Assembly: GCA_023229765.1 (NCBI GenBank)
Contig: JALNYO010000034.1
Coordinates: 1 to 43,178 of the forward strand
Source: Syntrophales bacterium
Lineage (GTDB): Bacteria > Desulfobacterota > Syntrophia > Syntrophales > UBA5619
Direction: 5' to 3'
DNA length: 43,178 nucleotides
A program made the translations under genes and the position numbers. Below the pieces are notes generated by a model that ran no database searches, was not told the DNA's origin, and was given only the letters and a program-made list of their open reading frames with translations. This document shows, one piece after another, positions 24,637 to 33,400 of the stretch; position 1 is the stretch's first letter; each line of letters opens with the position of its first letter.

Positions 24637-25221
24637 TCAGCATACCTCCGATCGACTGGGATCAGAGTGTGTTTCAGCGCAATCCTCGTTCTCGATCTTA
24701 TGGGAGAGCGGATCAGGAATCATCCCTTTCAAAAAAGCGATCCGCTTTACCAGTTCCGAAAAGCTCTGCAACAGCAGCAGTGAAATGCCGATCGGCAACA
24801 GCAGATAAACCGGCCAGCGGATAAGTCCGCCGGCGCTTTGCGACATTTCTCCGCTTTGCAGGGCATTGACAAACAGCGGCCAGGAAAGGCCAATCAAAAG
24901 TAAGCACAGAGGCGCCAGAAAAAGGATGATGCCCAGGATGTCAATTACTGAGCGCGCTCGGGGGGAGAGATGAGAGGAAACAAAATCGATCCGGACGTGG
25001 GCATTTTTGAGGAAGGCGTAGCCGGCGCCCAGCAGGAAGACGGCTCCGTAAAGGTACCACTGCATTTCGGTAAACGCGTTGGAGCCAATTCTGAAAAGTT
25101 TGCGCGCCAGAGCATTGCCGGTGCTTAAAAGCACCGAGGCCAGAATAAACCAGATAATAACCTGACCGATTCGTCTGCTCAAGCCATCGATCAGCCCGGA
25201 TATTTTGAGAAGCACCGTCAT
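24637..25221 (-). CDS. dctQ: TRAP transporter small permease DctQ
   Basis: A 194-residue protein with four membrane segments (about residues 20-36, 57-75, 92-112 and 138-156). The DctQ family signature FTEMQWYLYGAVFLLGAGYA followed by FLKNAHVRIDFVSSHLS is clear. The C-terminus is hydrophilic and charged. Its stop is 1 bp before the dctM start, so the pair is co-translated. A GAGGTG site precedes the ATG. Confidence 0.92.
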   Translation of the reverse strand: MTVLLKISGLIDGLSRRIGQVIIWFILASVLLSTGNALARKLFRIGSNAFTEMQWYLYGAVFLLGAGYAFLKNAHVRIDFVSSHLSPRARSVIDILGIILFLAPLCLLLIGLSWPLFVNALQSGEMSQSAGGLIRWPVYLLLPIGISLLLLQSFSELVKRIAFLKGMIPDPLSHKIENEDCAETHSDPSRSEVC

Positions 25222-25506
25222 ATTTTCACCTCGTGGGCCGCTTTATAAGGAACGCTAATCCCTTACTGCACATCCGAGTATGCCATTACTATCCCCGGCT
25301 ATTGCGCATTTAGACTGCCTTCGGGCTAACTTAAGTTAACTCTCAGCAGAACCGCTTCCCGCCAGACGGTATAATATGGATAAAATTTTATTTATTGGAA
25401 TATTATCCGCTGGAGTTACTGCGGCTCTATAGAAAAAAATTTTCTGCCTGTCAATAGATTATATCCGTGATGCTAAATGTCCAAGGAGGAGAGAGAAGTC
25501 CTCAAC

Positions 25507-25560
25507 ATGGGAACTGGTTGTTGTTGCCGCTCCTTTTTAGGGGATAATCTTTTACCATAG
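25507..25560 (+). CDS. Doubtful micro-ORF with Cys triplet, ended by a MITE
   Basis: ATG at 25507 opens 17 codons, MGTGCCCRSFLGDNLLP, whose TAG stop is completed by the first base of the MITE-like element. Joining the flanks across the 5-bp CCATA duplication would extend the frame to about 38 codons. A purine-rich AAGGAGGAGAGAG lies upstream but 18 bases from the ATG, too far for an ordinary site. The MGxGCCCR start recalls small Cys-rich proteins, but this may be chance. Confidence 0.2.
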   Translation: MGTGCCCRSFLGDNLLP

Positions 25561-25718
25561 AGGCAATTGCAAAACCATTTGTCATTCCCGAAAGCGAAGC
25601 TTAATGTTCATAATATGGTTTTTCAAGCAGTTAGAACCAGATTATGAACATTAAACTTCGTTTTCCCGCTCAGAATCGTTGCGGGAATGACAAAAATGGG
25701 GAATTTTGCAATTACCTC
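25560..25718. repeat. MITE-like element copy B (159 bp) with two 21-bp units
   Basis: Ends GAGGCAATTGCAAAACC and GAATTTTGCAATTACCTC; inner palindrome GTCATTCCCG / CGGGAATGAC. CCATA flanks both sides (25555-25559 and 25718-25722). Two 21-bp heptapeptide-coding units sit inside: 25591-25611 (minus strand) and 25644-25664 (plus strand). Copy C is the same element in inverted orientation but lacks the second unit exactly. Confidence 0.85.
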
Positions 25719-25781
25719 CATATTCTTGGGTTTCAGTTTATGTATGGTGTGCGTTATCGGCGCTCACAGGTTTTTCGTAAG

Positions 25782-25810
25782 TGTTGACGGCGCGGCGGAA
25801 AAAATAGTAT
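25782..25810 (+). promoter_or_regulatory. Sigma70-type promoter of the flavodoxin-desulfoferrodoxin operon
   Basis: TTGACG (25782-25787), 17-bp spacer, TAGTAT (25805-25810). It lies about 36 bp upstream of the flavodoxin start, downstream of the MITE-like element. Confidence 0.55.
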
Positions 25811-25845
25811 ATTAAAAAAAATTAAAATCATACGGAGGTGAAAGG

Positions 25846-26292
25846 ATGAAAAAAGCTCTTATTGTGTATTACAGCAGAACAGGAAAGACCGAACAGATGG
25901 CCGAGCATATTGCCGAGGGGGTCAGAATTTCCGGCAACGAAGCCGAGCTCAAAAAGGTTTCCGAAATCAAAAATGAAAAAGATTTAGCCGGATACGACGC
26001 CTATATCTTCGGCTGCCCGACGTACCATCGAACAATGCCCCATAATTTCGAAACCTTTTTGTTTCTTGCCCAGAAGGCGGGGCTGCAGGGGAAAGTTGGC
26101 GGCGCCTTCGGTTCCTACACCCACAGCGGCGATGCCCCGAAGATGATTTTCGACACGATGGAGTTTGTTTACAAGATGAAGGTTACGAATCTTGGTTCCT
26201 TCAATATGCTGGAACATATCGTGGGGACGCAGGAGGGGCTCAAATCCTGCCATGACTATGGCAAGGCAATCGGGGAGCAGCTCGCGGGCTGA
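25846..26292 (+). CDS. Flavodoxin-like FMN protein
   Basis: A 148-residue flavodoxin-fold protein. The FMN phosphate loop YYSRTGKTEQMAEHIAEG lies at residues 9-26, and further loops GCPTYHRTMP (about 56-65) and GAFGSYTHSGDAP (about 86-98) contact the isoalloxazine ring. It starts behind an ACGGAGGTG site. It is followed after 33 bp by desulfoferrodoxin, suggesting that it or its oxidoreductase partner supplies electrons in an oxygen-defence unit. It resembles the flavodoxin domain of FprA-type flavodiiron proteins but has no diiron domain. Confidence 0.88.
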   Translation: MKKALIVYYSRTGKTEQMAEHIAEGVRISGNEAELKKVSEIKNEKDLAGYDAYIFGCPTYHRTMPHNFETFLFLAQKAGLQGKVGGAFGSYTHSGDAPKMIFDTMEFVYKMKVTNLGSFNMLEHIVGTQEGLKSCHDYGKAIGEQLAG

Positions 26293-26325
26293 TTCTTCTA
26301 AACCTTTAAAGAAAGGAGAAATGCA

Positions 26326-26700
26326 ATGGCAAAACAGCTTGAGGTTTACAAGTGTAAAATTTGTGGAAACATTGTTGAGGTGCTGCACGGCGCCGCCGGC
26401 GTCTTGATCTGCTGCGGTCAGCCGATGGAGCTGCAGACGGAAAACACCGCCGATTCCACGAAGGAAAAACATGTTCCGCTGATTGAGAAGATCGAGGGGG
26501 GGTACAAGGTAACCGTGGGTTCGACGCTCCATCCGATGGAGGAGAAACACTATATCCAGTGGATCGAGCTGATTGCCGACGGTAAGGCCTATCGGCAGTT
26601 TTTAAAGCCCGGCGACGCGCCCTCCGCGGTGTTCAATCTTTCCGCGGCAGCCGTGACGGCGCGGGAGTATTGCAATATTCATGGGCTGTGGAAGTCCTGA
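26326..26700 (+). CDS. dfx: Desulfoferrodoxin (superoxide reductase, class I)
   Basis: A 124-residue superoxide reductase, reducing superoxide to hydrogen peroxide without making oxygen. The N-terminal desulforedoxin-type rubredoxin site has Cys10, Cys13, Cys29 and Cys30 (CKIC ... CC); the catalytic iron site has His49 (KHVP), His69 and His75 (HPMEEKH), Cys116 and His119 (EYCNIHGLW). All ligands are intact. An AAAGGAG site lies nine bases before the ATG. Its presence supports an anaerobic, oxygen-sensitive lifestyle. Confidence 0.95.
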   Translation: MAKQLEVYKCKICGNIVEVLHGAAGVLICCGQPMELQTENTADSTKEKHVPLIEKIEGGYKVTVGSTLHPMEEKHYIQWIELIADGKAYRQFLKPGDAPSAVFNLSAAAVTAREYCNIHGLWKS

Positions 26701-26853
26701 AACGGACAACGGCATCAATTCGGCTGTTAGTTAACCCGCGAACGGTTGATTGAGGTGGTCGTTTCATAGTAAATGTCGCAGATCCGGGGCCAGGGTGTTG
26801 CAATAAAAAACGCCCTTCTCCCGTTTCATGAAATTTCTTTGAGGCTGCTTGCG

Positions 26854-28893
26854 TTACTCATCCAGGGCCGCCCTGAGCTTCCGGGAGAGTTCTTCCATCC
26901 TGAATGGTTTCTGGATAAAACCTTTGCAGCCCCTATCCATGATATCCCTTGCCTGCCCGTCGATGCTGTAGCCGCTTGACAGCAGAACGCGGACTTCGGG
27001 GTCGATTTCCCGCAGGCGGTCAAAGGTTACGCTGCCCGATATTCCCGGCATGATCATATCCAGTACAACCAAGTCGATCTCTCCCCGTTTTTCTAAAAAT
27101 GTAGCGAGAGCCTCCTGGCCGCTGCCGACTGGATAGACGCGGTAGCCAAGCAGGGAGATAAGTTCTTTTGTTGTTTCCAAAACGGTCTTTTCATCGTCGA
27201 CCAAAAGAATAGTTTCCCCTACCCCTGGCCCTTTTTTCGCTGCTTCGGTCGTGCCGGCGCCTTCTTTCTGGATTGCCGGCAGATATATGCTGAAGGCCGT
27301 TCCGTGGCCAGACTCACTGGTTACCTCAATCATTCCCCGATGTCCCTTGACGATCCCGTAAACGGTTGCCAGCCCCAGTCCCGTCCCTCTGCCTCTCGTT
27401 TTTGTTGTAAAAAAGGGATCGAATATCCGTTCAATGGTCTTTTTATCCATCCCGACTCCGGAATCTTTTATCGATAATCTGATATAAGCTCCCGGTTCTA
27501 TTTCATTGGCCTTTGCCTTGCCTTCATCCAGAATAATGCTATTGGTCATTAGGTTGAGGGTTCCCCCGTCGGGCATGGCCTGCCCCGCATTTACATAAAG
27601 ATTCATCAGCATTTGTTCCATCTGCCCCGGGTCAACCTCTGTATCCAGAAGATCGGGTTCGAGGAGCAAATCAATGGAAATCTCTTTTTTGGTTCTGCCG
27701 AACAGCTCGGAGGTCTTGGCGATTATTTTGTTCATGTCGGATGGTTTCTGCTCATATCGTCCTTCGCGGGCAAAGCCCAGAAGCTGTTTTGTCAAATTGG
27801 CGCCTCGGTCCACCTGTTCCTCTATATGACGCAGACGCTGGTAGTTGGGGTCGGAATCGTTCGTTTTGAGCAGCATAAGCGAGGTGTATCCCAGAATTCC
27901 CATCAGCAGGTTGTTGAAATCATGGGCGATCCCTCCCGCCAGGGTTCCTATGGACTCCAGCCGCTGGGAGTTGTTTAATTTTTTCTCCATCTTCTGGTAC
28001 TCGGTAAAGTCTTTCAGGGAACTGACGATGCCCAGGGGACGGCCTTGGGAATCCTCGATGAAGGCGCCGTACATATTGAATGTCCGTTCTTCTCCGTCCT
28101 TAGTGAGCAGACCGCCGATAAAATTGTTCACCGCTTTTCCTTCGTCACGGATATTCTTGAATAATTTTTTATAAATTCCCCGGTCTTCCTTTTTGGCAAA
28201 GTCAATAAAATAATGCCCCAGCACCTCTTCCTTTTCATGCCCCAAGAGCAGTTTCCACGCAGGATTTACATAAGTGATTGAGCCGCTGCGGTCCATCGTG
28301 TAAACAATATCCGGCGAACTTTCACTCAAGGCGCGGAAGCGAGCCTCCGTTTCCAGGCAGGACTCCTGCGCGCGTTTTTGTGCGGTTATGTCATTGCCAA
28401 TCGACATAATACCGGTCAGTTTTCCGTCCTTATCGTAAACCGGTTTGTTGGTCCAAATTATCCAGATCCGTTCGCCATTCTTGCGCATGTTTTCATTGGC
28501 GTTGTTGACAAAGCGATCCGGATCGGCGATAATTTCGGCGATCATTTTTTCGAGGTCACGCCCGGTCGATTCCGTCTTCGGCACAATCGTGTCGACAACT
28601 TTTTTACCGAGGATCTCCTCTTTGCGCCATCCGAAAAATTTCTCGGCGAATTCATTAAAATAGTTGATATTTCCCAGGGTATCAAAACGGAGAATAACGC
28701 TGTTGGAATTTTCCACCAGTTCACGGTAATTCTCTTCACTTTTTTTTAACTTATTATAGGAGATTTCCATTTCAGCAGTTTTGGCCCGGACTTTTCTCTT
28801 TATTGTAAAGTTGCAGAGAACAAACACCAGGAAAAGCGCCGCTCCGGCCAAGAAAACGAAAAGTGAGTATTTAAGGTCGGGAATTATTTGCAT
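26854..28893 (-). CDS. Hybrid sensor histidine kinase (PAS-PAS-HisKA-HATPase-REC)
   Basis: A 679-residue signalling protein. One membrane segment at about residues 9-28 is followed by a short coiled stretch, PAS domains at about 52-175 and 185-305, the phospho-accepting His324 in GGIAHDFNNLL, the ATPase N-box with Asn435, G1 DSGVGMD (477-483), PFFTTK, G2 GRGTGLGLATVYG, and a receiver domain with phospho-acceptor Asp612 in VVLDMIMPG. There is no periplasmic sensory domain before the membrane segment; one would often be there, and a MITE-like element lies only 60 bp upstream, so the N-terminus may have been lost. GGAGG seven bases before the ATG supports the start. No cognate DNA-binding regulator is adjacent. 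Confidence 0.9.
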   Translation of the reverse strand: MQIIPDLKYSLFVFLAGAALFLVFVLCNFTIKRKVRAKTAEMEISYNKLKKSEENYRELVENSNSVILRFDTLGNINYFNEFAEKFFGWRKEEILGKKVVDTIVPKTESTGRDLEKMIAEIIADPDRFVNNANENMRKNGERIWIIWTNKPVYDKDGKLTGIMSIGNDITAQKRAQESCLETEARFRALSESSPDIVYTMDRSGSITYVNPAWKLLLGHEKEEVLGHYFIDFAKKEDRGIYKKLFKNIRDEGKAVNNFIGGLLTKDGEERTFNMYGAFIEDSQGRPLGIVSSLKDFTEYQKMEKKLNNSQRLESIGTLAGGIAHDFNNLLMGILGYTSLMLLKTNDSDPNYQRLRHIEEQVDRGANLTKQLLGFAREGRYEQKPSDMNKIIAKTSELFGRTKKEISIDLLLEPDLLDTEVDPGQMEQMLMNLYVNAGQAMPDGGTLNLMTNSIILDEGKAKANEIEPGAYIRLSIKDSGVGMDKKTIERIFDPFFTTKTRGRGTGLGLATVYGIVKGHRGMIEVTSESGHGTAFSIYLPAIQKEGAGTTEAAKKGPGVGETILLVDDEKTVLETTKELISLLGYRVYPVGSGQEALATFLEKRGEIDLVVLDMIMPGISGSVTFDRLREIDPEVRVLLSSGYSIDGQARDIMDRGCKGFIQKPFRMEELSRKLRAALDE

Positions 28894-28953
28894 TGATAAG
28901 CCTCCGCTTGCTGCTTCTGAAGGGAATGGTGAAAGAAAGAATGATAATAAGGG

Positions 28954-29127
28954 GAGGTAATTGCAAAACTCACCATTCTTGTCATTCCCGTAACGATTCT
29001 GAGCGGGAATCTGGTTCTAACTGCTTGAAAAACCATATTATGAACATTAAGCTTCGCTTTCCCGATAGAGACATTATGAACATTAAGCTTCGCTTTCGGG
29101 AATGACAAATGGTTTTGCAATTGCCTC
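28954..29127. repeat. MITE-like element copy C (174 bp, inverted relative to B)
   Basis: Starts GAGGTAATTGCAAAACTC and ends GGTTTTGCAATTGCCTC. AGGGGAG at 28950-28956 and 29128-29134 is a 7-bp direct repeat at its borders. Its reverse complement matches copy B, apart from a 35-bp tandem duplication that includes a second 21-bp unit, and the clean absence of copy B's other unit. Units are at 29040-29060 and 29076-29096, both reading on the plus strand. Confidence 0.85.
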
Positions 29128-29298
29128 AGGGGAGTAATTATAAGCTTCATGAAATAATGAGTGGTGTTCATGCTTTTCGCCTATCCACAAAGGGTAAAGA
29201 GATTAAAGTCATCCCTTTTTCGTCAGGGGATGTCGCCCTGAAGGTTAGCCTCGAACGCTAATAAGCGGGTGCTTTTTTGTCAAGGAAATTTTGGATTC

Positions 29299-30240
29299 TT
29301 AGCCGGACGTCATTATTTTTTTCGGATGAGCCAAAACACTGTTCCCTCCAGATTTTTTTGCTGCGTAGAGCAGCATATCAACTTTATTAATTAATTCAAG
29401 GGGGTCTGTTTCGTTTGTGCGCTGAATCATCCCCATGCTCAGTGTAACGCGAAAGTTTCCTGCATTTCCCTCCTTGAAATCAAAGGGCCAGCGTTCGTTG
29501 AAGGCACTGCGTATCTTCTCAGCCACTGTTAAGGCCTGTTCACTGTTCGTTTCCGGCAGCAGGACAAAAAACTCGTCTCCACCGTACCGGAAGGAAAGAT
29601 CAGACTGTCTCGTAGTTGCATGGAGGATATCCCCAACCAGGCGCAGGACGTTGTCCCCTTCAAGATGACCAAAACTGTCGTTGCATTGCTTGAATTTGTC
29701 GAGGTCAAAGCCGATAACGCTCAAATCACGTTTGTGGCGTATGGCCCGTGACAACTCAAAGGACAGGGATGTGTAAAAATGGCGCTGATTGTAAAGGCCG
29801 GTCAGCCCGTCGGTAATTGAAAGGGTTCTCAACTTTTCTTCGAGTTTTTTCTTGCTGGTCAGATCGTGAAAAAAACCGACGCTGCCCACTTCCTCGCCGT
29901 TCTCAATAAGCAGGGCAGCGGAAAGCCTGATCGGTATGTGGTTGCCCGCGCTGTCGACTATTTCGGTTTCATATCCAATCAGCCGGTTTTTTCCCCCGAA
30001 TTTTTTCGAGTAGATAGCTGCTTTTACCGCCTTTGCATTTTTGATATCCTCGTATAATTCGGTTATATGCAGTTTGCCGAGGACGTCTTCAACGGCATGG
30101 CTGGTCATGGCGGCGGCTGCCGGGTTGAAGATGATGACGACCCCTTTATTGTTTACGCCGATTATGGCGTCGGGGCAAGCTTCGACCAGGCGGAGAAGAA
30201 GGATTTCCGACGATTTGTAAAGCGAATTTGCGATTTTCAT
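29299..30240 (-). CDS. PAS-GGDEF diguanylate cyclase
   Basis: A soluble signalling enzyme that would make cyclic di-GMP. A PAS domain (about residues 12-125, ACPDAIIGVNNKGVVIIFNP onward) precedes the GGDEF domain: ITDGLTGLYNQRHFY, FDLDKFKQCNDSFGH, and active-site FRYGGDEFF. An RQSD inhibitory site lies five residues before GGDEF, so product feedback is expected. The start is uncertain: ATG at 30240 gives 313 residues, while ATG at 30282 adds 14 codons that lie inside MITE-like element copy D. Neither has a strong ribosome binding site. The element ends 16 bp upstream of the nearer ATG and has probably replaced the native promoter. Confidence 0.88.
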   Translation of the reverse strand: MKIANSLYKSSEILLLRLVEACPDAIIGVNNKGVVIIFNPAAAAMTSHAVEDVLGKLHITELYEDIKNAKAVKAAIYSKKFGGKNRLIGYETEIVDSAGNHIPIRLSAALLIENGEEVGSVGFFHDLTSKKKLEEKLRTLSITDGLTGLYNQRHFYTSLSFELSRAIRHKRDLSVIGFDLDKFKQCNDSFGHLEGDNVLRLVGDILHATTRQSDLSFRYGGDEFFVLLPETNSEQALTVAEKIRSAFNERWPFDFKEGNAGNFRVTLSMGMIQRTNETDPLELINKVDMLLYAAKKSGGNSVLAHPKKIMTSG

Positions 30241-30256
30241 AAGGTTTTTCTCATTT

Positions 30257-30446
30257 GAGCCAATTGCAAAACTCCGTGTCATGCCCGAAAGCGGAGCTTA
30301 ATGTACACAATGCTTTTGTCGGGCATCCATGATTGCAAATAGTTAAAAACTGGATTATGAACATTAAACTTCGTTTTCCCGCCCAGAGTTTACCCCCGCG
30401 TAGGCGGGGGCGGGAATGACAGCGTTGGGAGTTTTGCAATGGGCTC
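30257..30446. repeat. MITE-like element copy D (190 bp) with two 21-bp units
   Basis: Ends GAGCCAATTGCAAAACTCC and GGAGTTTTGCAATGGGCTC. It is nearly identical to copy A except for two exact 21-bp insertions (units at 30288-30308, minus strand, and 30357-30377, plus strand) and a GC-rich CCCCCGCGTAGGCGGGGG hairpin replacing a few bases near the right arm. No flanking duplication was seen. It fills the gap between the diguanylate cyclase start and the AsmA/DUF748 stop. Confidence 0.85.
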
Positions 30447-30467
30447 TATATTAAAAACTTTCTCGTG

Positions 30468-33400
30468 TCAAGGAGTTATCGCATTGAGCTCTACCCGGCT
30501 TTGGGGCGTGTCGTTTTTTTCGGGCGGCTTGAAGATGTCGTCTTTCTTCTGAAAGATGCGTTCGGCCGGAATCTTGCCCTGTTGGATCAGAAAGCGCATC
30601 ACGGCCTCTGCCCGTTCGCGCGCCAAATTTTCCAATTCGTCTTTTTCGACCTTGGTATTGGCGAGAATCAGCTTGACCATTTCAGCATCCGGCAACTTGA
30701 TCTCCAGGCCGAGGGCATTGCGCGGTTTGGGGAACTTTTCCTTTGCATAAACCGCCCTCAGGTAGATCGAGTACTCCTCCGGGGAAAGCGGAGGCGCCTC
30801 TGCGTCTTCTGTCGCCGTGCTCTGTCTGTCCCGGGCCAGTGCCAGGATTTTTTCCCGCTTTATCTTGCGGTTGAGCAGCTCGTTCCGATAGGTTTCGGCG
30901 TCCTTCTCCCGATCCACGTATGCCGAAAGCGACATTTTGAGCCCCGGGCGTTCGCCAAGTCCCTTGGCCAGCGATGCGAGCTTCTGCTCCTCTGCCGGTT
31001 GCAGGAAAGGGGTTCCGGGCGAGAATCCGACCACGCTGAGATCGCTGCCTCCGCCGAAGAGGGAGGAGAGCAGCGAGAAGGGGGCGGTGACGGCCTTCAC
31101 AAGCAGATTTTTGATGACCTGGAAGACGATGTCCCAGATATTGAATTGAGGATCATCGATCTGTCCCATAACCGGGACATCCAGGTGGATCTCTCCGTGC
31201 CGGTCCTTCAGAAGGGCTATCCCGAGCTTGACGGGCAGGCTCGTGGCCTTGTCGCTTTTTACCGGGTCGCCAAAGGTGAACTGATCGACCATGATTTTGT
31301 TCTCGGAGAGAAGTTTTTTGTTTTCGATATGGTACTTAAGGTCGAGAAAGAGCTTTCCCTGTTTGAGGATATATCCAAGATAGGTTTCGGCGTAGGGACT
31401 CAGCGGCGACAGGTCGATGTCCGTGAACGAGAGCTTGAGGTCAACGAAGAGATCCTCTCGCAGGGGGTTGATCTTGCCGGTGATCGTCATTGGGGAGCGG
31501 TTTTCCAGATTGCCGCGCAGGTCAACGTCGGCCAAAAGCGAGGCCTCGGACGAAAGGCCGCTGATCCGCCCGCCCAGATTGTAAAAGGTCGTTTCAAAAT
31601 CGTTGGAGAGGTGCTTGTCGGTAAACGCGATGGTCCCGTCAAGGATCGTGACATTGCCGATGCGGACGGCTGGTGGCGCCTTTGGGCCGGCTTCGGCGGG
31701 GGAATCGGGCACAGTCGAAGGAGAGGCCTTCTGAGCTTCAGTCGCCGTTGCGGGGCTTGACCCTGGTTTGGCCGCTCCACCCTCCTTTTCCTCTTTCCGG
31801 GTCAGGTTCTGCAGGTTGAGGGTTCCGTCTTTGCGGATGATGATGCGTGAATAGACCTCATTGAGCGAAACCTCACCGATTTCCAGACGAAGCGGCTTGA
31901 TATCCCCGTCGATCCCGTCGAGTTGCAGCCGCTTCCACTTCAGCAAATCTTCCTCTTCGACGGCATCGACCATGTGAAAGGAGCTGAGACCGGCTTTCCC
32001 CTTGAAGCTCCCCGTCGCCGCCCCGTCTTTCAGTGCGACGTCCAGATTCAGGGTCGCATCCAACAGGCCGCCGAGGATCAGGAAGTTCAGGTTCCCGGGG
32101 TAATAGGCCTCAAAATCGCGAATCGGCAGGCGGCCGATCCGCAGATCTCCCCGGTAACTAAAGGGAGACGGGGTGAGAGCGCCCCCTGCCTGGATGGGAG
32201 TTTCCTTTCCGAAGAGCGAAGCAAAACGGAATTGGGCTGGCTTCGGCGTGGGGCCGCTCAGGTCTGATAGAGAAAGCGTTGTGTCGCGCAACGTGAAACG
32301 TGGTTTTTTCGGGTGGGTCTTGTCGGTAACGGCGATATTGAAGCGGTCGAGTTCGATGCGCTTTATTTGATATTCGATGGGTTTGGCTGCTGTCTGTTTT
32401 GCCGGAGCTGTCTGTCTTGCAGGCGCCGCGACGGTCGCTTTCGCCGGTTGTTTTGTTGCCTGCGAAAGCAGCAGCGATTGGGTGGAGAGCTTCCCGTCGG
32501 CCTCGAGGGAGAGGGAGACATTTCCCTGGGAGAGCCGAAGCTGGTCGATCGCCAGACGGTTGGTTTTCTGGCTGAAACTTGCGCCAGTCACCGCCAGACG
32601 CGCCATGTCTATCCCCTCGCCTTTTCCGTACCTTGCGGAGAAATCCTTGACGGTGAGACTGCCCTTTTCGGCTGTCAGCCCGTTTTTTCCGCTGAAGGCG
32701 ACCTCGCCTGACAGGTCAACCACCCCTTTAAGCGGCGCCGTCAGATAACCGGCCAGATAGGGCCACCCTTTTTGCAGTGGGAGTCCCGTCAACTGGACGG
32801 AGGCCTTGGCGGCCGGCTCGACGATGGTGAAACTGCCCTGGGTGGCTAAGCGAATCTGCCGGTCCACCAGCAGCGAGAGGTCGTATTGTCCGATTTGTTC
32901 AGGGCGATTGCCAACGTTTTTCAGGGCCAGTGCGAGCTCCTCCACGGAGGCCTTGAATCCACCCTGGGGAAGCTCGTCACGGAAATGGATACGGCCGTTT
33001 TGGAGCGCCAGTGAAGCGATGAAGACGGAGGGTGATTGAGCCTTGCCGTCACTGCCCGTGACCGTCCGCGTTGGAACAACGGAAGGCGCCCTGGCGGAAA
33101 CGGGCGGCGGCGGGACCCGGTCTTTTAGCGAGTGTTTTCCTGCCGACACGGTTGCCGCTTTTTCCGGCTCGGGGTTGAGCAGACGTGCGAACATCCATTC
33201 GCCCCGCCGGTCGCGGCTTACGAACAGCTCCATTCCGGTAAGCGTGATCGCCTCGACGTCAAACAGGCCGGCAAAGGGCTCAAGACGGGACGTTTTGATC
33301 TCCAGCGAGGGGAGCTTGAGCAGCGGCTGCCCCGTTTTCAGGTTAAGGTCAAGGGCGTCAAGGCGGGCGAGGCCTTTGACGCTGAGTTCCGGGTTGCGGT

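Larger units (their letters stand above)
25222..25845. other. 624-bp intergenic region
   Basis: It separates the divergent dctQ and flavodoxin genes. It contains an AT-rich zone with TATAAT at about 25369 lacking a good -35, a short Cys-rich ORF (25507-25560), a MITE-like element (25560-25718) and the flavodoxin promoter (25782-25810). No RNA gene was recognised. Confidence 0.5.

Noticed and set aside
25846..26700. Flavodoxin-desulfoferrodoxin pair as a new system
   Set aside because: Oxygen-defence pairs of this kind are well known in anaerobes and all catalytic ligands are canonical.
26785..26820. Terminator between desulfoferrodoxin and the histidine kinase
   Set aside because: An eight-pair imperfect stem (AGGGTGTT / AACGCCCT) exists but is not followed by a T-run in either direction.
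30465..31760. 431-residue plus-strand ORF
   Set aside because: Antisense of the DUF748 gene; no motif, no ribosome binding site, and the sense frame is clearly conserved in style.
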